Assembly: GCA_035259205.1 (NCBI GenBank)
Contig: DATFWO010000293.1
Coordinates: 1-39,864, forward strand
Source of the DNA: SG8-41 sp035259205
GTDB lineage: Bacteria > Pseudomonadota > Gammaproteobacteria > Burkholderiales > SG8-41
Direction: 5' to 3'
DNA length: 39,864 nucleotides
The position numbers and the translations under genes were made by a program. Numbering within the stretch: position 1 is the stretch's first letter; every line of letters begins with the position of its first letter. The notes under the pieces were generated by a model. That model was not told the origin of the DNA, ran no database searches, and was given only the letters and a program-made list of their open reading frames with translations. Positions 1-7,654 of the stretch are shown here, piece by piece.

Positions 1-767
1 CCACCCTCCCCGCCCTGCTGGTGCATGCAGAGCGGACTGGCGGACGGCGCAAGCGCACGCCGGCGATGGTGTTCTTCGACGGCTTCGACGTCACCAAGGA
101 AATCCAGTACTTCAAGGGCGTGCCGGACCTCGCCGCGCGCGGCGTGGCGTGCCTCATCGTCGACGGGCCGGGCAACGGTGAAAGCGTACGCTTTCGCGGC
201 CTCTACCTGCGCCACGACACCGAGAGCTACGGCACCGCCGCCTACGAATATCTCGCGGCACGGCCGGAAATCGACGCGCGGCGCATCGGCGTAATGGCGA
301 TCAGCCTCGGCGGCTACTACGCTCCGCGCGCCGCCGCGTTCGAGCCGCGCTATGCCTGCTGCATCGCGTGGGGGGCGCAGTGGGATTACTGGCAGATCTG
401 GAAAAGCCGCTTCGAGCGATTGGACGCGGGCGGCACGCCGTCATTGTCGGTGCCGTGGAAGCATCTGCTGTGGATCTTCAACGTGGAATCGCGTGAGGCT
501 GCGCTGAAAAAGCTGGAAGACTTCCGGCTGCACGGCGTGGTGCAGAAGATCGCCTGCCCGTTCCTGCTGTTGCACGGCGAGGGCGACGAGCAGATACCGC
601 TCGCGCTCGCCCAGCGTTGCTACGACGCGGTCGGCTCCAGGAACAAGACGCTGAAAGTCTTCACGCGCGAGGAAGGCGGCTACCACCACTGCCAGGTGGA
701 CAACGTCAGCGTGGGAGTAGCGTACATGTGGGATTGGGTGGAGAGCGTGCTCAAGCCCGGCGCTTGA
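1..767 (+). CDS. Alpha/beta hydrolase, 5' end outside window
   Basis: This is a serine hydrolase of the alpha/beta fold, likely acting on an ester or a carbon-carbon bond in a small molecule. The frame is open from base 3, so the gene starts upstream of the window; the GTG at 21 is probably internal. The nucleophile serine lies in MAISLGGYY (codons near 291-317), the acid is probably the aspartate in GEGDEQIP, and the histidine lies in GGYHHCQ near the C-terminus, which gives a complete triad. The family resembles FrsA/DUF1100-type hydrolases and 2,6-dihydroxypseudooxynicotine hydrolase. The substrate cannot be read from the sequence. It converges on the methyltransferase gene with 36 bp between the stops. 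Confidence 0.8.
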   Translation, partial: TLPALLVHAERTGGRRKRTPAMVFFDGFDVTKEIQYFKGVPDLAARGVACLIVDGPGNGESVRFRGLYLRHDTESYGTAAYEYLAARPEIDARRIGVMAISLGGYYAPRAAAFEPRYACCIAWGAQWDYWQIWKSRFERLDAGGTPSLSVPWKHLLWIFNVESREAALKKLEDFRLHGVVQKIACPFLLLHGEGDEQIPLALAQRCYDAVGSRNKTLKVFTREEGGYHHCQVDNVSVGVAYMWDWVESVLKPGA

Positions 768-803
768 GCCGCCTGCCATTCGCAGCGCCTTCCCGGGAAC
801 GCC

Positions 804-1646
804 TTACTCGCGCGACAGAGTCGCGCTCCACCTTTTCGTTTCCCGGCCCTTCGCAACGCCTTCCATCACGTCGCCGCGGACGCGCCCCGCATAGTCGACT
901 CTGTTCACCGTGAAGCTGATCTCATCCCCGCGCAGCCGGCCGTTTTCGACCGGCAGCACTATGCCGCCTATGTCGAGCGCGCCGGAAACCTTCTGGAAGC
1001 TCTGCTCGAGCACGAGCCACTCTCCGCCCTGCAGGCGCCACGCGCCGGCGACCTGCGCCGGCACTATGTACATGACGGCGACGCACCAGCTGTTGCAGGG
1101 AACCGATCTGACGCTCGCGTCGGGCTCCCAGCCCCCGCCGATCTCGTAGGTGTTCGAGACGATGCGGGTGCCCGGCTTCATCTTCAAGAACTTCGGGGCC
1201 AGCTTGCTCAGGTGGCCGGGCAGGAGAAACAGGGCAAGAACGGTGGCCTGTGAAATGTCGGCCTCGAACATGTCGCCCTGGACGAAGGTCGCCTTGTCGC
1301 TGACGCCGGCGGTGGCGGCGGCGCGCTTCGACAGCGCAACGAGGTCGGGGTTGTATTCGACGCCCAGCGCCCGCGCCCCGCGCTTCGCCGCGGCGATGAC
1401 GTTGCGGCCGTCGCCCGAGCCCAGATCGATCACGTAATCGCTCGGCGTCACCCGCGCCATATCGAGCATCGTCTCGACCGTGTCCTCCGGAGTGGGGATC
1501 CACACGACGTCCTTGCCCGGCTGTCCCGGCACCGGACGGTAGGAATCCTGCGGCGCCTCGGCTGCGGCGGCGATAAGCACGCATTCAAAAACCAAGGTCC
1601 ACAGCAGAACTAGCCGCAGATACACGCAGACGAACGCAGATTGCAT
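804..1646 (-). CDS. SAM-dependent methyltransferase with apparent signal peptide
   Basis: Class I SAM-dependent methyltransferase of 280 residues. The SAM-binding motif I is VIDLGSGDGR (about residues 72-81), followed by the acidic strand end GVEYNPD and the motif QGDMFEAD. The rest resembles small bacterial lysine-type methyltransferases with a C-terminal beta-rich extension. The first 30 residues look like a Sec signal peptide, with a hydrophobic run followed by AAAA. This is odd, because SAM is a cytoplasmic cofactor. The N-terminal codons CVYLRL are encoded by an intergenic repeat (1612-1629), so the true start is uncertain; a GTG inside the repeat is an alternative to the ATG at 1646. 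Substrate unknown. Confidence 0.8.
   Translation of the reverse strand: MQSAFVCVYLRLVLLWTLVFECVLIAAAAEAPQDSYRPVPGQPGKDVVWIPTPEDTVETMLDMARVTPSDYVIDLGSGDGRNVIAAAKRGARALGVEYNPDLVALSKRAAATAGVSDKATFVQGDMFEADISQATVLALFLLPGHLSKLAPKFLKMKPGTRIVSNTYEIGGGWEPDASVRSVPCNSWCVAVMYIVPAQVAGAWRLQGGEWLVLEQSFQKVSGALDIGGIVLPVENGRLRGDEISFTVNRVDYAGRVRGDVMEGVAKGRETKRWSATLSRE
1612..1629. repeat. Decamer-type repeat, left arm
   Basis: The 18 bases AGCCGCAGATACACGCAG are the perfect reverse complement of 1733-1750. Related copies lie at 21736-21763, 29492-29521 and 29563-29577. The unit is roughly GCAGATAMAC with a 10-bp period. This copy overlaps the first codons of the methyltransferase gene. Confidence 0.9.
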
Positions 1647-1732
1647 AGTTCGGCTATCAAGATCAATTCTTGCTACGGATAAGCCGGATTTCAGAGTTTA
1701 CTGTCTTCGGGGTTGACGTCATCCGCGTGTAG

Positions 1733-1750
1733 CTGCGTGTATCTGCGGCT
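1733..1750. repeat. Decamer-type repeat, right arm
   Basis: CTGCGTGTATCTGCGGCT is the perfect 18-bp inverted partner of 1612-1629, with 103 bp between the arms. It could fold into a long-looped hairpin in the gap between the methyltransferase start and the MFS transporter stop. Confidence 0.9.
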
Positions 1751-1762
1751 CACAAGTTCTGC

Positions 1763-1790
1763 GGTCTCTAGTCTCTGGTCTCAAGTCTCT
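1763..1790. repeat. Heptad array (RGTCTCW)x4, right arm
   Basis: Four exact 7-bp units: GGTCTCT, AGTCTCT, GGTCTCA, AGTCTCT. The array runs into the end of the MFS gene, whose last two sense codons and TGA stop (1781-1783) lie inside the array. The reverse-complement form occurs at 29397-29445. Confidence 0.9.
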
Positions 1791-2944
1791 GCTTTTATTG
1801 GCCTGGGCAGCGACTTCCACGCGGTTGCCAGCAGGGCGAGACCCGCCACGGTGATGGCGATGGATCCCGCATACATGCCTCTCAACCCGGCGAGGTCGGC
1901 GAGCGCGCCGGAAATGATCGCGCCGATTCCGGCGCCGATCTGAAACGAAATGCTGAAGGTCGCCATCGCCTGGCCGCGGGAGCGGGGATTGGCGAGATCC
2001 ATGGCGAGAGCCGTGGTCACCGAGCTCGTCATCGCCGTGCCCACGGCAAAGAAAAAGCCGCCGACGAGTATGAGCGCAAGACCCTGGGCGACGATGATGA
2101 ACAGCAGTCCGATCAATTGCGCGCCCAGGCCGATGGCGATCGATGGGCCCCGTCCGATGGCGTCCGATTTCTTGCCGAGCACGGGGCGTATGACGAGGCC
2201 CGTCACGCCCGCCAGGACGTAGAACAGGCCGATGTTCCCGATATCGAGCGAGCGCGCATAGAGGGGAAGAAAGGCCATGACGGAGGGGCCGGTGAGCGTC
2301 GAGCAGAGGTTGAGCCCTGTCGCGAGCAATACGCTGCGGTCGATGAGCTTGCCGGGCGTCGGCTCATCGGTTGTTCGCACGCGGACGGCGGCTTCCACTC
2401 GGTCTCTCGCCAGGCTCATGGCGACCGGCAGGCCCAGCAGCGCCAGGATCGCCGAGAGCAGGAACGCAAGCTGGAAACCGCCGTGCCCGTCGAGCAGCCA
2501 CAGAGCCAGAGCCGGAAAGACTATCGAAGCGCTTGCCGTCGCGCTCGTGTAGTAGCCGGCCGCCTCGCCGCGGCGTTGAGCCGGCGCCGCAGTCGCAAGC
2601 CTGGTGTAACCGCCGGTGTTGAGGCCCGCCCAACCAAGACCACGCACAACGCCCCCGACAAACACCATCGCAAGCAGGGGAACGAGGAACAGGAGGCTCC
2701 CCGCGGCAAGCAGAAGCAGGCCGACGGACAGCACCCCCGCCGCGTTCCAGTTGTCTGCGACACGGCCCACGAAAGGCCGCACCGTGAAGCTCGGCACCGA
2801 GAATGCGAGGAGCGCCACGCCGGCCAGGAAAGCCGAGCCTCCCCTATCCTGGACATAGAGCGGGATCGTCGGCGTGATGACCCACTGGTTGGCATATCCC
2901 AGGAACATGGCGAGGCACAGCAGGACGAAGGGGCGCGAGAACAC
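1781..2944 (-). CDS. MFS transporter (12-TM, DHA1-like)
   Basis: Major facilitator superfamily permease of 387 residues with about twelve hydrophobic segments. It has the loop 2-3 signature GRVADNWNA and the repeat-half motif GKKSDAIGRGP after TM8. The length and the absence of a long central loop fit small-molecule proton antiporters of the DHA1 type. The substrate is unknown. The start is a GTG at 2944 without a clear ribosome binding site; no other start precedes TM1. It is divergent from the D-amino-acid dehydrogenase operon. The last residues (AET) and the stop codon are written by a heptad repeat array, a sign that the repeat has grown or inserted into the gene end. Confidence 0.85.
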   Translation of the reverse strand: MFSRPFVLLCLAMFLGYANQWVITPTIPLYVQDRGGSAFLAGVALLAFSVPSFTVRPFVGRVADNWNAAGVLSVGLLLLAAGSLLFLVPLLAMVFVGGVVRGLGWAGLNTGGYTRLATAAPAQRRGEAAGYYTSATASASIVFPALALWLLDGHGGFQLAFLLSAILALLGLPVAMSLARDRVEAAVRVRTTDEPTPGKLIDRSVLLATGLNLCSTLTGPSVMAFLPLYARSLDIGNIGLFYVLAGVTGLVIRPVLGKKSDAIGRGPSIAIGLGAQLIGLLFIIVAQGLALILVGGFFFAVGTAMTSSVTTALAMDLANPRSRGQAMATFSISFQIGAGIGAIISGALADLAGLRGMYAGSIAITVAGLALLATAWKSLPRPIKAET

Positions 2945-2953
2945 TGGGAAGCG

Positions 2954-2981
2954 GTGATGGGTGATGAGTGATGGGTGATGC
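2954..2981. repeat. Heptad array (GTGATGR)x4, left arm
   Basis: Four contiguous 7-bp units (GTGATGG, GTGATGA, GTGATGG, GTGATGC) begin 10 bp upstream of the MFS transporter start. They belong to the same family as the arrays at 7458, 7611, 9340 and 13894. Confidence 0.9.
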
Positions 2982-3068
2982 GGAACCGTCGCGCGCTCGT
3001 GCGCTCTCGTCGCTTGTATTCCGCCGCGGCTGGCAGTAGCTTACGGCATCTTCAGAGGCTCGCCCAAG

Positions 3069-4331
3069 ATGAAGGTCATCGTGCTCGGCGCCGGCCTGCT
3101 CGGCGTAACCTCGGCCTACTACCTGCAGCAGCTCGGACACGATGTGACTGTGCTCGACCGGCAGGCCACTCCCGCGGCGGAAACCAGCTTTGCCAACGGC
3201 GGCCAGATCTCGGTGAGTCACGCGGAGCCCTGGGCCAATCCGAACGCTCCGCTCAAGGTCCTGCAATGGCTGGGCAAGGAAGACGCGCCATTGCTCTTTC
3301 GCGTGCGCGCGGACATGCGCCAGTGGCTCTGGGGGCTGCAGTTCCTGCGCGAATGCACTCCGGCGCGCACGCGCCACAATATCGAGCAGATCGTCCGGCT
3401 CGGCACCTACAGCCGCAATATGTTGCAGGAGCTGCGGCGGGAAACCGGCATCGCCTACGACGATCGGACACAGGGCATACTGCATTTCTATACCAGCCGG
3501 AAGGAATTCGAGGGCGCGTTGAAGCCCGCGGAGCTGATGCGCGAGCTCGGATGCGAGCGCCGCGTCGTCTCGGCCGACGAAGCGGTGCGCATAGAGCCCG
3601 CCCTGCGCCACATACGTTCGAGAATTGCGGGCGCAACCTACACCGGGGAAGACGAATCGGGCGACGCCAATCTGTTTGCCCGCGAGGTGGTCAAGCTCTG
3701 CCAGGCGCGCGGCGTCCGGTTCCTGATGAGCCACACCATAACCGCGCTGCGCCCTGCCGGCGGCGCAAGGCGCGACCAGATAGATCACGTGGAGGCCACC
3801 GACGTGGATGGACGCTTTCAGCGCATACGCGGCGATGCCTACGTGCTCGCGCTGGGCTCGGTCAGCCCGCTGATGGCTGCGCCGCTGGGTATCCGTTTGC
3901 CGATCTATCCCGCCAAGGGTTATTCCGTAACCATGCCGGTCAAGGATGAAGCCGCAGCGAACCAGGTATCGTTGACCGACGACGAGTACAAGCTCGTGTA
4001 TTCGCGCCTGGGCGACCGCCTGCGCATTGCGGGCACCGCCGAGTTGAACGGTTACGACCGCGACCTGAACCGCGTGCGTTGCGAAGCGATAGTGCGACGG
4101 GTCGAGGAAATATTTCCCGGCGCGGGCGACGCCGAGCAGGCTCAGTTCTGGACCGGCCTGCGCCCCGCGACACCGAGCAACGTGCCGCTGATAGGCAAGA
4201 CCCGGCTACCCAATCTGTACCTCAACACCGGCCATGGAACGCTCGGCTGGACCCACTCGTGCGGATCGGGGAAGTCGATCGCCCGGATCGTGAGCGGCAT
4301 GGCGCCGGAGGTGGATTTCGCGTTCACGTAA
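3069..4331 (+). CDS. dadA: D-amino-acid dehydrogenase, DadA-like
   Basis: FAD-dependent D-amino-acid dehydrogenase (small subunit, DadA type), which oxidises D-amino acids to 2-oxo acids at the membrane and passes electrons to the quinone pool. It has 420 residues, the normal family length. The dinucleotide motif GAGLLG is at residues 7-12 and the ribose-binding acid is in VTVLDRQ. The C-terminus carries the typical FAD block NTGHGTLGWTHSCGSGK. It is followed after 9 bp by a MmgE/PrpD gene and then by a cyclase-family gene, so it seems to belong to a catabolic operon and not to the usual dadAX alanine pair; no alanine racemase gene is present. The real substrate may therefore be an unusual amino acid or a secondary amine. 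Confidence 0.88.
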   Translation: MKVIVLGAGLLGVTSAYYLQQLGHDVTVLDRQATPAAETSFANGGQISVSHAEPWANPNAPLKVLQWLGKEDAPLLFRVRADMRQWLWGLQFLRECTPARTRHNIEQIVRLGTYSRNMLQELRRETGIAYDDRTQGILHFYTSRKEFEGALKPAELMRELGCERRVVSADEAVRIEPALRHIRSRIAGATYTGEDESGDANLFAREVVKLCQARGVRFLMSHTITALRPAGGARRDQIDHVEATDVDGRFQRIRGDAYVLALGSVSPLMAAPLGIRLPIYPAKGYSVTMPVKDEAAANQVSLTDDEYKLVYSRLGDRLRIAGTAELNGYDRDLNRVRCEAIVRRVEEIFPGAGDAEQAQFWTGLRPATPSNVPLIGKTRLPNLYLNTGHGTLGWTHSCGSGKSIARIVSGMAPEVDFAFT

Positions 4332-4340
4332 GGAGGGACT

Positions 4341-5864
4341 ATGGACAGGACCATCCAAGATGAAGTCGACGATCGCTCTGATCCGGGGCGCCGCAGGTTC
4401 CTGACACAGGTGGCGGCGACGGGCGCTGCGGCGGCAGGTGCCGCGGCGCTGCCGGCGCGGGCGCAGGAGAAGACGGACCCGTCCTCGACCTTGCAGGCGG
4501 GCGAGGTACCTATCGCCGAAACGCTCGCCGGCTATGCCGTCAATCTCAAGTACGACGATCTGCCGCCCGAGGTTGTGCGAGTCGCCAAGCGCACCATCCT
4601 CGACACGATCGGCTGCGCGATCGGCGGCCACACGGCCGGGCCGAGCCAGATCGCGTTGAAGCTCGCGAGCCCGGTCAGCGCGAAGCAGGGCGCCTCGATC
4701 CTGTGCAGCGGCACCAGGACGAACCCCGATCTCGCCGCGTTCGCCAACGGCGTGATGATCCGCTACCTCGATTTCAACGACGGCTACATCAGCCTCGGCA
4801 CCGGGCACCCGAGCGATCTGCTCGCCGCATTGCTTCCACCCGCGGAGCTTGCGGGCAGCAGCGGCCGCGATCTCATCACGGCGTTCGTCGTCGCGTACGA
4901 GGTCTTCTGCAAGATCGCGGACGTGCTCGATACGCGAGGCATGGGGCTCGACCATTCGACCATCATCGGCCCGGCCGCGGTGGCGGGCGCAGGCCGGCTG
5001 ATGGGGCTCACGCGCGAGCAACTCACGCACGCGATCGGCATCACGGTCGGCGGCAATACCGCGATCAACCAGGGACGGGTGGGGACGCTCTCGAACTGGA
5101 AGGCCTACGCGGCCGCCGAGGCCTGCCGCAAGGCGATATTCTCGGCGCAGCTCGCACAGGCCGGCATGACCGGCCCGAACCAGGTGTTCGAAGGGCCGAA
5201 CGGCTTTTTCAACGTAATCAGCCGCAAGCCGTTCAAGCTGCCCAGGCTCGGCGGCGGCGGCGAGCCATTCGGCATCATGCATGCCTTCACCAAGCGCTTC
5301 GCGCTCGGGCAGTATTCGCAGACGGTCGCGCAGGCGGCGGTGGAGGCGAGGCAATTCTTCAAGGAAACGGGCGAGATACAGGACGTGAACATCCGGGTCT
5401 CGCGCCGGGCAATCCGGGTGATGGCGGATAGCCCCGACAAATGGCGGCCCCAGACTCACGAGACAGCCGACCACAGCATGCCGTACTCGGCGGGAGTGGC
5501 GCTGATGTACGGAAAGATAGAGCCGGAATACTACGAGGCGCCGCACCTGCACGACGCCCGCCTGCTCGATCTCGTGAGCCGCGTGAAGTGCATACCGTCC
5601 GAGGAGGCCGACCGGGTCGAGAAGGAATACAACCTGTGCGACTTCGAGCTCGTGCTCAAGTCCGGCGAGCGCAAGGCCGTGCGCGTCGACTACCATCGCG
5701 GGCACTGGAAAAACCCGATGACGGATGCCGAGATGGAGGAAAAATTCCGTTCCCTGGCGCACAGGCACCTGCGGCAGGAGCGGCTCGACCGCCTGCTGCG
5801 TCAGCTGTGGGCGCTCGAGGACATGCCGAAGGCGGGATTGCTGGTCGAAATGACGCGCGTATAG
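4341..5864 (+). CDS. MmgE/PrpD family protein with Tat signal
   Basis: MmgE/PrpD-family lyase of 507 residues. The family includes 2-methylcitrate dehydratase and cis-aconitate decarboxylase. Family landmarks are the conserved helical start (YAVNLKYDDLPPEVV), the DTIGCAIGG block and the YLDFNDGY block. Unlike typical family members, it starts with a twin-arginine signal: RRRFL at residues 17-21, an alanine-rich stretch, and an ARA cleavage site near residue 41. It is therefore predicted to be folded in the cytoplasm and exported. A strong AAGGAGGG ribosome binding site precedes the ATG. It is the second gene of an apparent operon, between a D-amino-acid dehydrogenase and a secreted cyclase-type hydrolase. 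Substrate unknown. Confidence 0.87.
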   Translation: MDRTIQDEVDDRSDPGRRRFLTQVAATGAAAAGAAALPARAQEKTDPSSTLQAGEVPIAETLAGYAVNLKYDDLPPEVVRVAKRTILDTIGCAIGGHTAGPSQIALKLASPVSAKQGASILCSGTRTNPDLAAFANGVMIRYLDFNDGYISLGTGHPSDLLAALLPPAELAGSSGRDLITAFVVAYEVFCKIADVLDTRGMGLDHSTIIGPAAVAGAGRLMGLTREQLTHAIGITVGGNTAINQGRVGTLSNWKAYAAAEACRKAIFSAQLAQAGMTGPNQVFEGPNGFFNVISRKPFKLPRLGGGGEPFGIMHAFTKRFALGQYSQTVAQAAVEARQFFKETGEIQDVNIRVSRRAIRVMADSPDKWRPQTHETADHSMPYSAGVALMYGKIEPEYYEAPHLHDARLLDLVSRVKCIPSEEADRVEKEYNLCDFELVLKSGERKAVRVDYHRGHWKNPMTDAEMEEKFRSLAHRHLRQERLDRLLRQLWALEDMPKAGLLVEMTRV

Positions 5865-5893
5865 ATACTGGCTCAACTCATCAGGGAGGTGTC

Positions 5894-6850
5894 ATGAACA
5901 AGCGAGCTATGGTCGGGCTTGGAGGAATCGTATTCGCGGTCGCATCGGGAGTGGCGGCGGCGCAGGGCTGGCGTCCGCCGGCGGAAAGCCAGCGCTGCCC
6001 CTCGAAGTGGGGCGCGGGCGACGAGCGCGGCGCCGCCAACCACATGAAGCCGGAGACGGTGCTGCGCGCGACGCGCCTCATCCGCACGGGCGAGGTCATC
6101 GAGCTCGGGCACGTGCTGGGCGCCGGCATGCCGTCGAATCCGGCGCGGGTGTTCAACATGATCACGAAGCGCTCGGCGCCGGCTCCGGGTGTGAATCAGC
6201 GCGGCGGCAACGAGGAGATCGTCACGACCGAGCTGGGCCAGATCGGCACTCAATTCGACGCATTCCCGCACCAGATGATCGCCAATCGGATGTACAACTG
6301 CTTCAAGCTGGAGGAAATCGAAACACGGACCGGGTTCACCAAGCTCGGCGTCGAGAACGTCGGCATGATCTTTACGCGCGGCGTGATGATCGACGTCGCC
6401 GCGCTGAAAGGGGTCGAGATACTTGGCGACACCTACGAGATCACCCCGGCGGACCTGCAGCAGGCGCTCGCCAGGCAGAATCTCGCCTTGCAGCCCGGCG
6501 ACGCGGTGATCATCCACACGGGTTGGGGCAAGCTCTGGGGCAAGGACAACGCGCGTTACATGGGCAAGATGCCCGGGATCGGCGTTGCGGCGGCGGAGTG
6601 GATTGCCAAGCAGGATCCGATCCTGGTCGGCTCGGACACCGCGCCGGTGGAAGTATCGCCGAACCCGGACCCGCAGCTCTCGCTGCCGGTGCACCAGATC
6701 ATGCTCGTGGTGAACGGCATCCACCTGCTCGAGAACCTGAAGCTCGACGAGCTCGCCGCGAAGCGCATCTACGAGTTCGCGCTGACGATGCAGCCGCTGA
6801 AGCTGCGCGGCGGCACGGGCTCGACGGTGGCGCCGGCGGCGATACGATGA
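5894..6850 (+). CDS. Cyclase-family (kynurenine formamidase-like) hydrolase, secreted
   Basis: Metal-dependent hydrolase of the cyclase family (Pfam Cyclase, PF04199), which includes kynurenine formamidase and isatin hydrolase and opens amide or imide bonds. It has 318 residues with a Sec signal peptide ending near AAA at residue 23. The metal motif is GTQFDAFPH at 118-126; against the classical HxGTHxDxPxH, both leading histidines are glutamines and only Asp122 and His126 remain. The start at 5894 has an AGGGAGGT ribosome binding site. It is the third gene of the dadA-prpD operon. A paralogue of identical length at 20704-21660 is about two-thirds identical by eye. Export fits the Tat-signal MmgE/PrpD neighbour. 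Confidence 0.87.
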   Translation: MNKRAMVGLGGIVFAVASGVAAAQGWRPPAESQRCPSKWGAGDERGAANHMKPETVLRATRLIRTGEVIELGHVLGAGMPSNPARVFNMITKRSAPAPGVNQRGGNEEIVTTELGQIGTQFDAFPHQMIANRMYNCFKLEEIETRTGFTKLGVENVGMIFTRGVMIDVAALKGVEILGDTYEITPADLQQALARQNLALQPGDAVIIHTGWGKLWGKDNARYMGKMPGIGVAAAEWIAKQDPILVGSDTAPVEVSPNPDPQLSLPVHQIMLVVNGIHLLENLKLDELAAKRIYEFALTMQPLKLRGGTGSTVAPAAIR

Positions 6851-6856
6851 GATAGA

Positions 6857-6930
6857 GGTGACGAGATAGGGGACGAAATACAGGTGACGAATAAAGGTGA
6901 CGAATAAAGGTGACGAGATAAGGGTGACGA
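6857..6930. repeat. GGTGACGA array, left arm (12-14 bp period)
   Basis: GGTGACGA or a one-base variant starts at 6857, 6869, 6883, 6896, 6909 and 6923, separated by short AT-richer spacers such as ATAAA. The array starts 6 bp after the cyclase stop and is the inverted partner of 6980-7013. Confidence 0.9.
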
Positions 6931-6979
6931 GTAATGGTAGCGTTGTGGCTGCGCTCTTTTGCTTCTAACCGTCCCGTAC

Positions 6980-7013
6980 TCGTCACCATTAATCGTCACC
7001 CTCACTCGTCACT
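6980..7013. repeat. TCGTCACY array, right arm (13-bp period)
   Basis: TCGTCACC at 6980 and 6993 and TCGTCACT at 7006 are spaced exactly 13 bp. They are the reverse complement of the 6857-6930 array. The last unit contains the TGA stop codon of the CoA-binding protein gene (7009-7011). Confidence 0.9.
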
Positions 7014-7452
7014 TTTTCGCCAGGGCGCGGTGATCGACCATGATGCACCGGTCCTGAACCACCTGGATGCCGGCTTCGGCGAGCTTCAGCGCTGCCGCGT
7101 CGTTGCGTATGCCGAGCTGCATCCATACCGCCTTCGGTTTCTTTGCGAGGATATCGTCGACGTGCGGCGGCACGTCGTGCGGACGGCGAAAGACGTTCAC
7201 CAGGTCCACGGGTCCGGGAATGTCCGCGAGCTTGCGGTAGACCTTGCGTCCCAGTATTTCCACCGCATCCGGGTAGTAGACGGGCACCGGGATGACTTCG
7301 TAGCCCGCCGACTGCATGTACTTGGGTACATAGTACGCAGGCTGTCCGGCCTGAGCCTCCGTCTTGATGCCCAGGACGGCGATGGTCCTAGCCTGCGTCA
7401 GGATGTCGCGGATACCTGAAGGGGTGTCTATGATGTTGGGATGGCTGTTCAT
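7009..7452 (-). CDS. CoA-binding protein (YccU-like)
   Basis: Small CoA_binding-domain protein of 147 residues (YccU type), a single Rossmann domain related to the nucleotide-binding part of succinyl-CoA synthetase. Landmarks are the glycine motif AVLGIK, the segment PVYYPD, VDLVNVFRRP, and the C-terminal WMQLGIRN and DRCIMVDH blocks. The start is taken as the ATG at 7452 (MNSHPN); the frame continues upstream through repeat DNA without family similarity. The cellular role of the family is unknown. The stop codon lies inside a repeat unit. Confidence 0.85.
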   Translation of the reverse strand: MNSHPNIIDTPSGIRDILTQARTIAVLGIKTEAQAGQPAYYVPKYMQSAGYEVIPVPVYYPDAVEILGRKVYRKLADIPGPVDLVNVFRRPHDVPPHVDDILAKKPKAVWMQLGIRNDAAALKLAEAGIQVVQDRCIMVDHRALAKK

Positions 7453-7457
7453 AGGGC

Positions 7458-7485
7458 ATGATGAGTGAAGGGTGATGAATGATGA
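7458..7485. repeat. Heptad array (GTGATGR-type)x4, left arm
   Basis: Four 7-bp units: ATGATGA, GTGAAGG, GTGATGA, ATGATGA. The array begins 5 bp upstream of the CoA-binding protein start. Its inverted partner at 7611-7635 lies next to the NHL-repeat gene start. Confidence 0.8.
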
Positions 7486-7610
7486 GCCACAAGCGGCGGG
7501 TCCGCATCGTGTCATCGCGGTCGCGTGACGAGCCAGTTCACGTAGGAGTAACATTTCCGCTCCTTACAGGCAATGGGTGACCGGGCTCGACGGCGTGTTT
7601 GTCGCACCCC

Positions 7611-7635
7611 TTCACCCATCACTCATCACCATCAC
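7611..7635. repeat. Heptad array (YCATCAC-type), right arm
   Basis: About three and a half 7-bp units (TTCACCC, ATCACTC, ATCACCA, TCAC). This is the reverse-complement family of GTGATGR, ending just before the ribosome binding site of the NHL-repeat gene. Confidence 0.85.
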
Positions 7636-7654
7636 GCAGCAGAAGGAGGAACGC

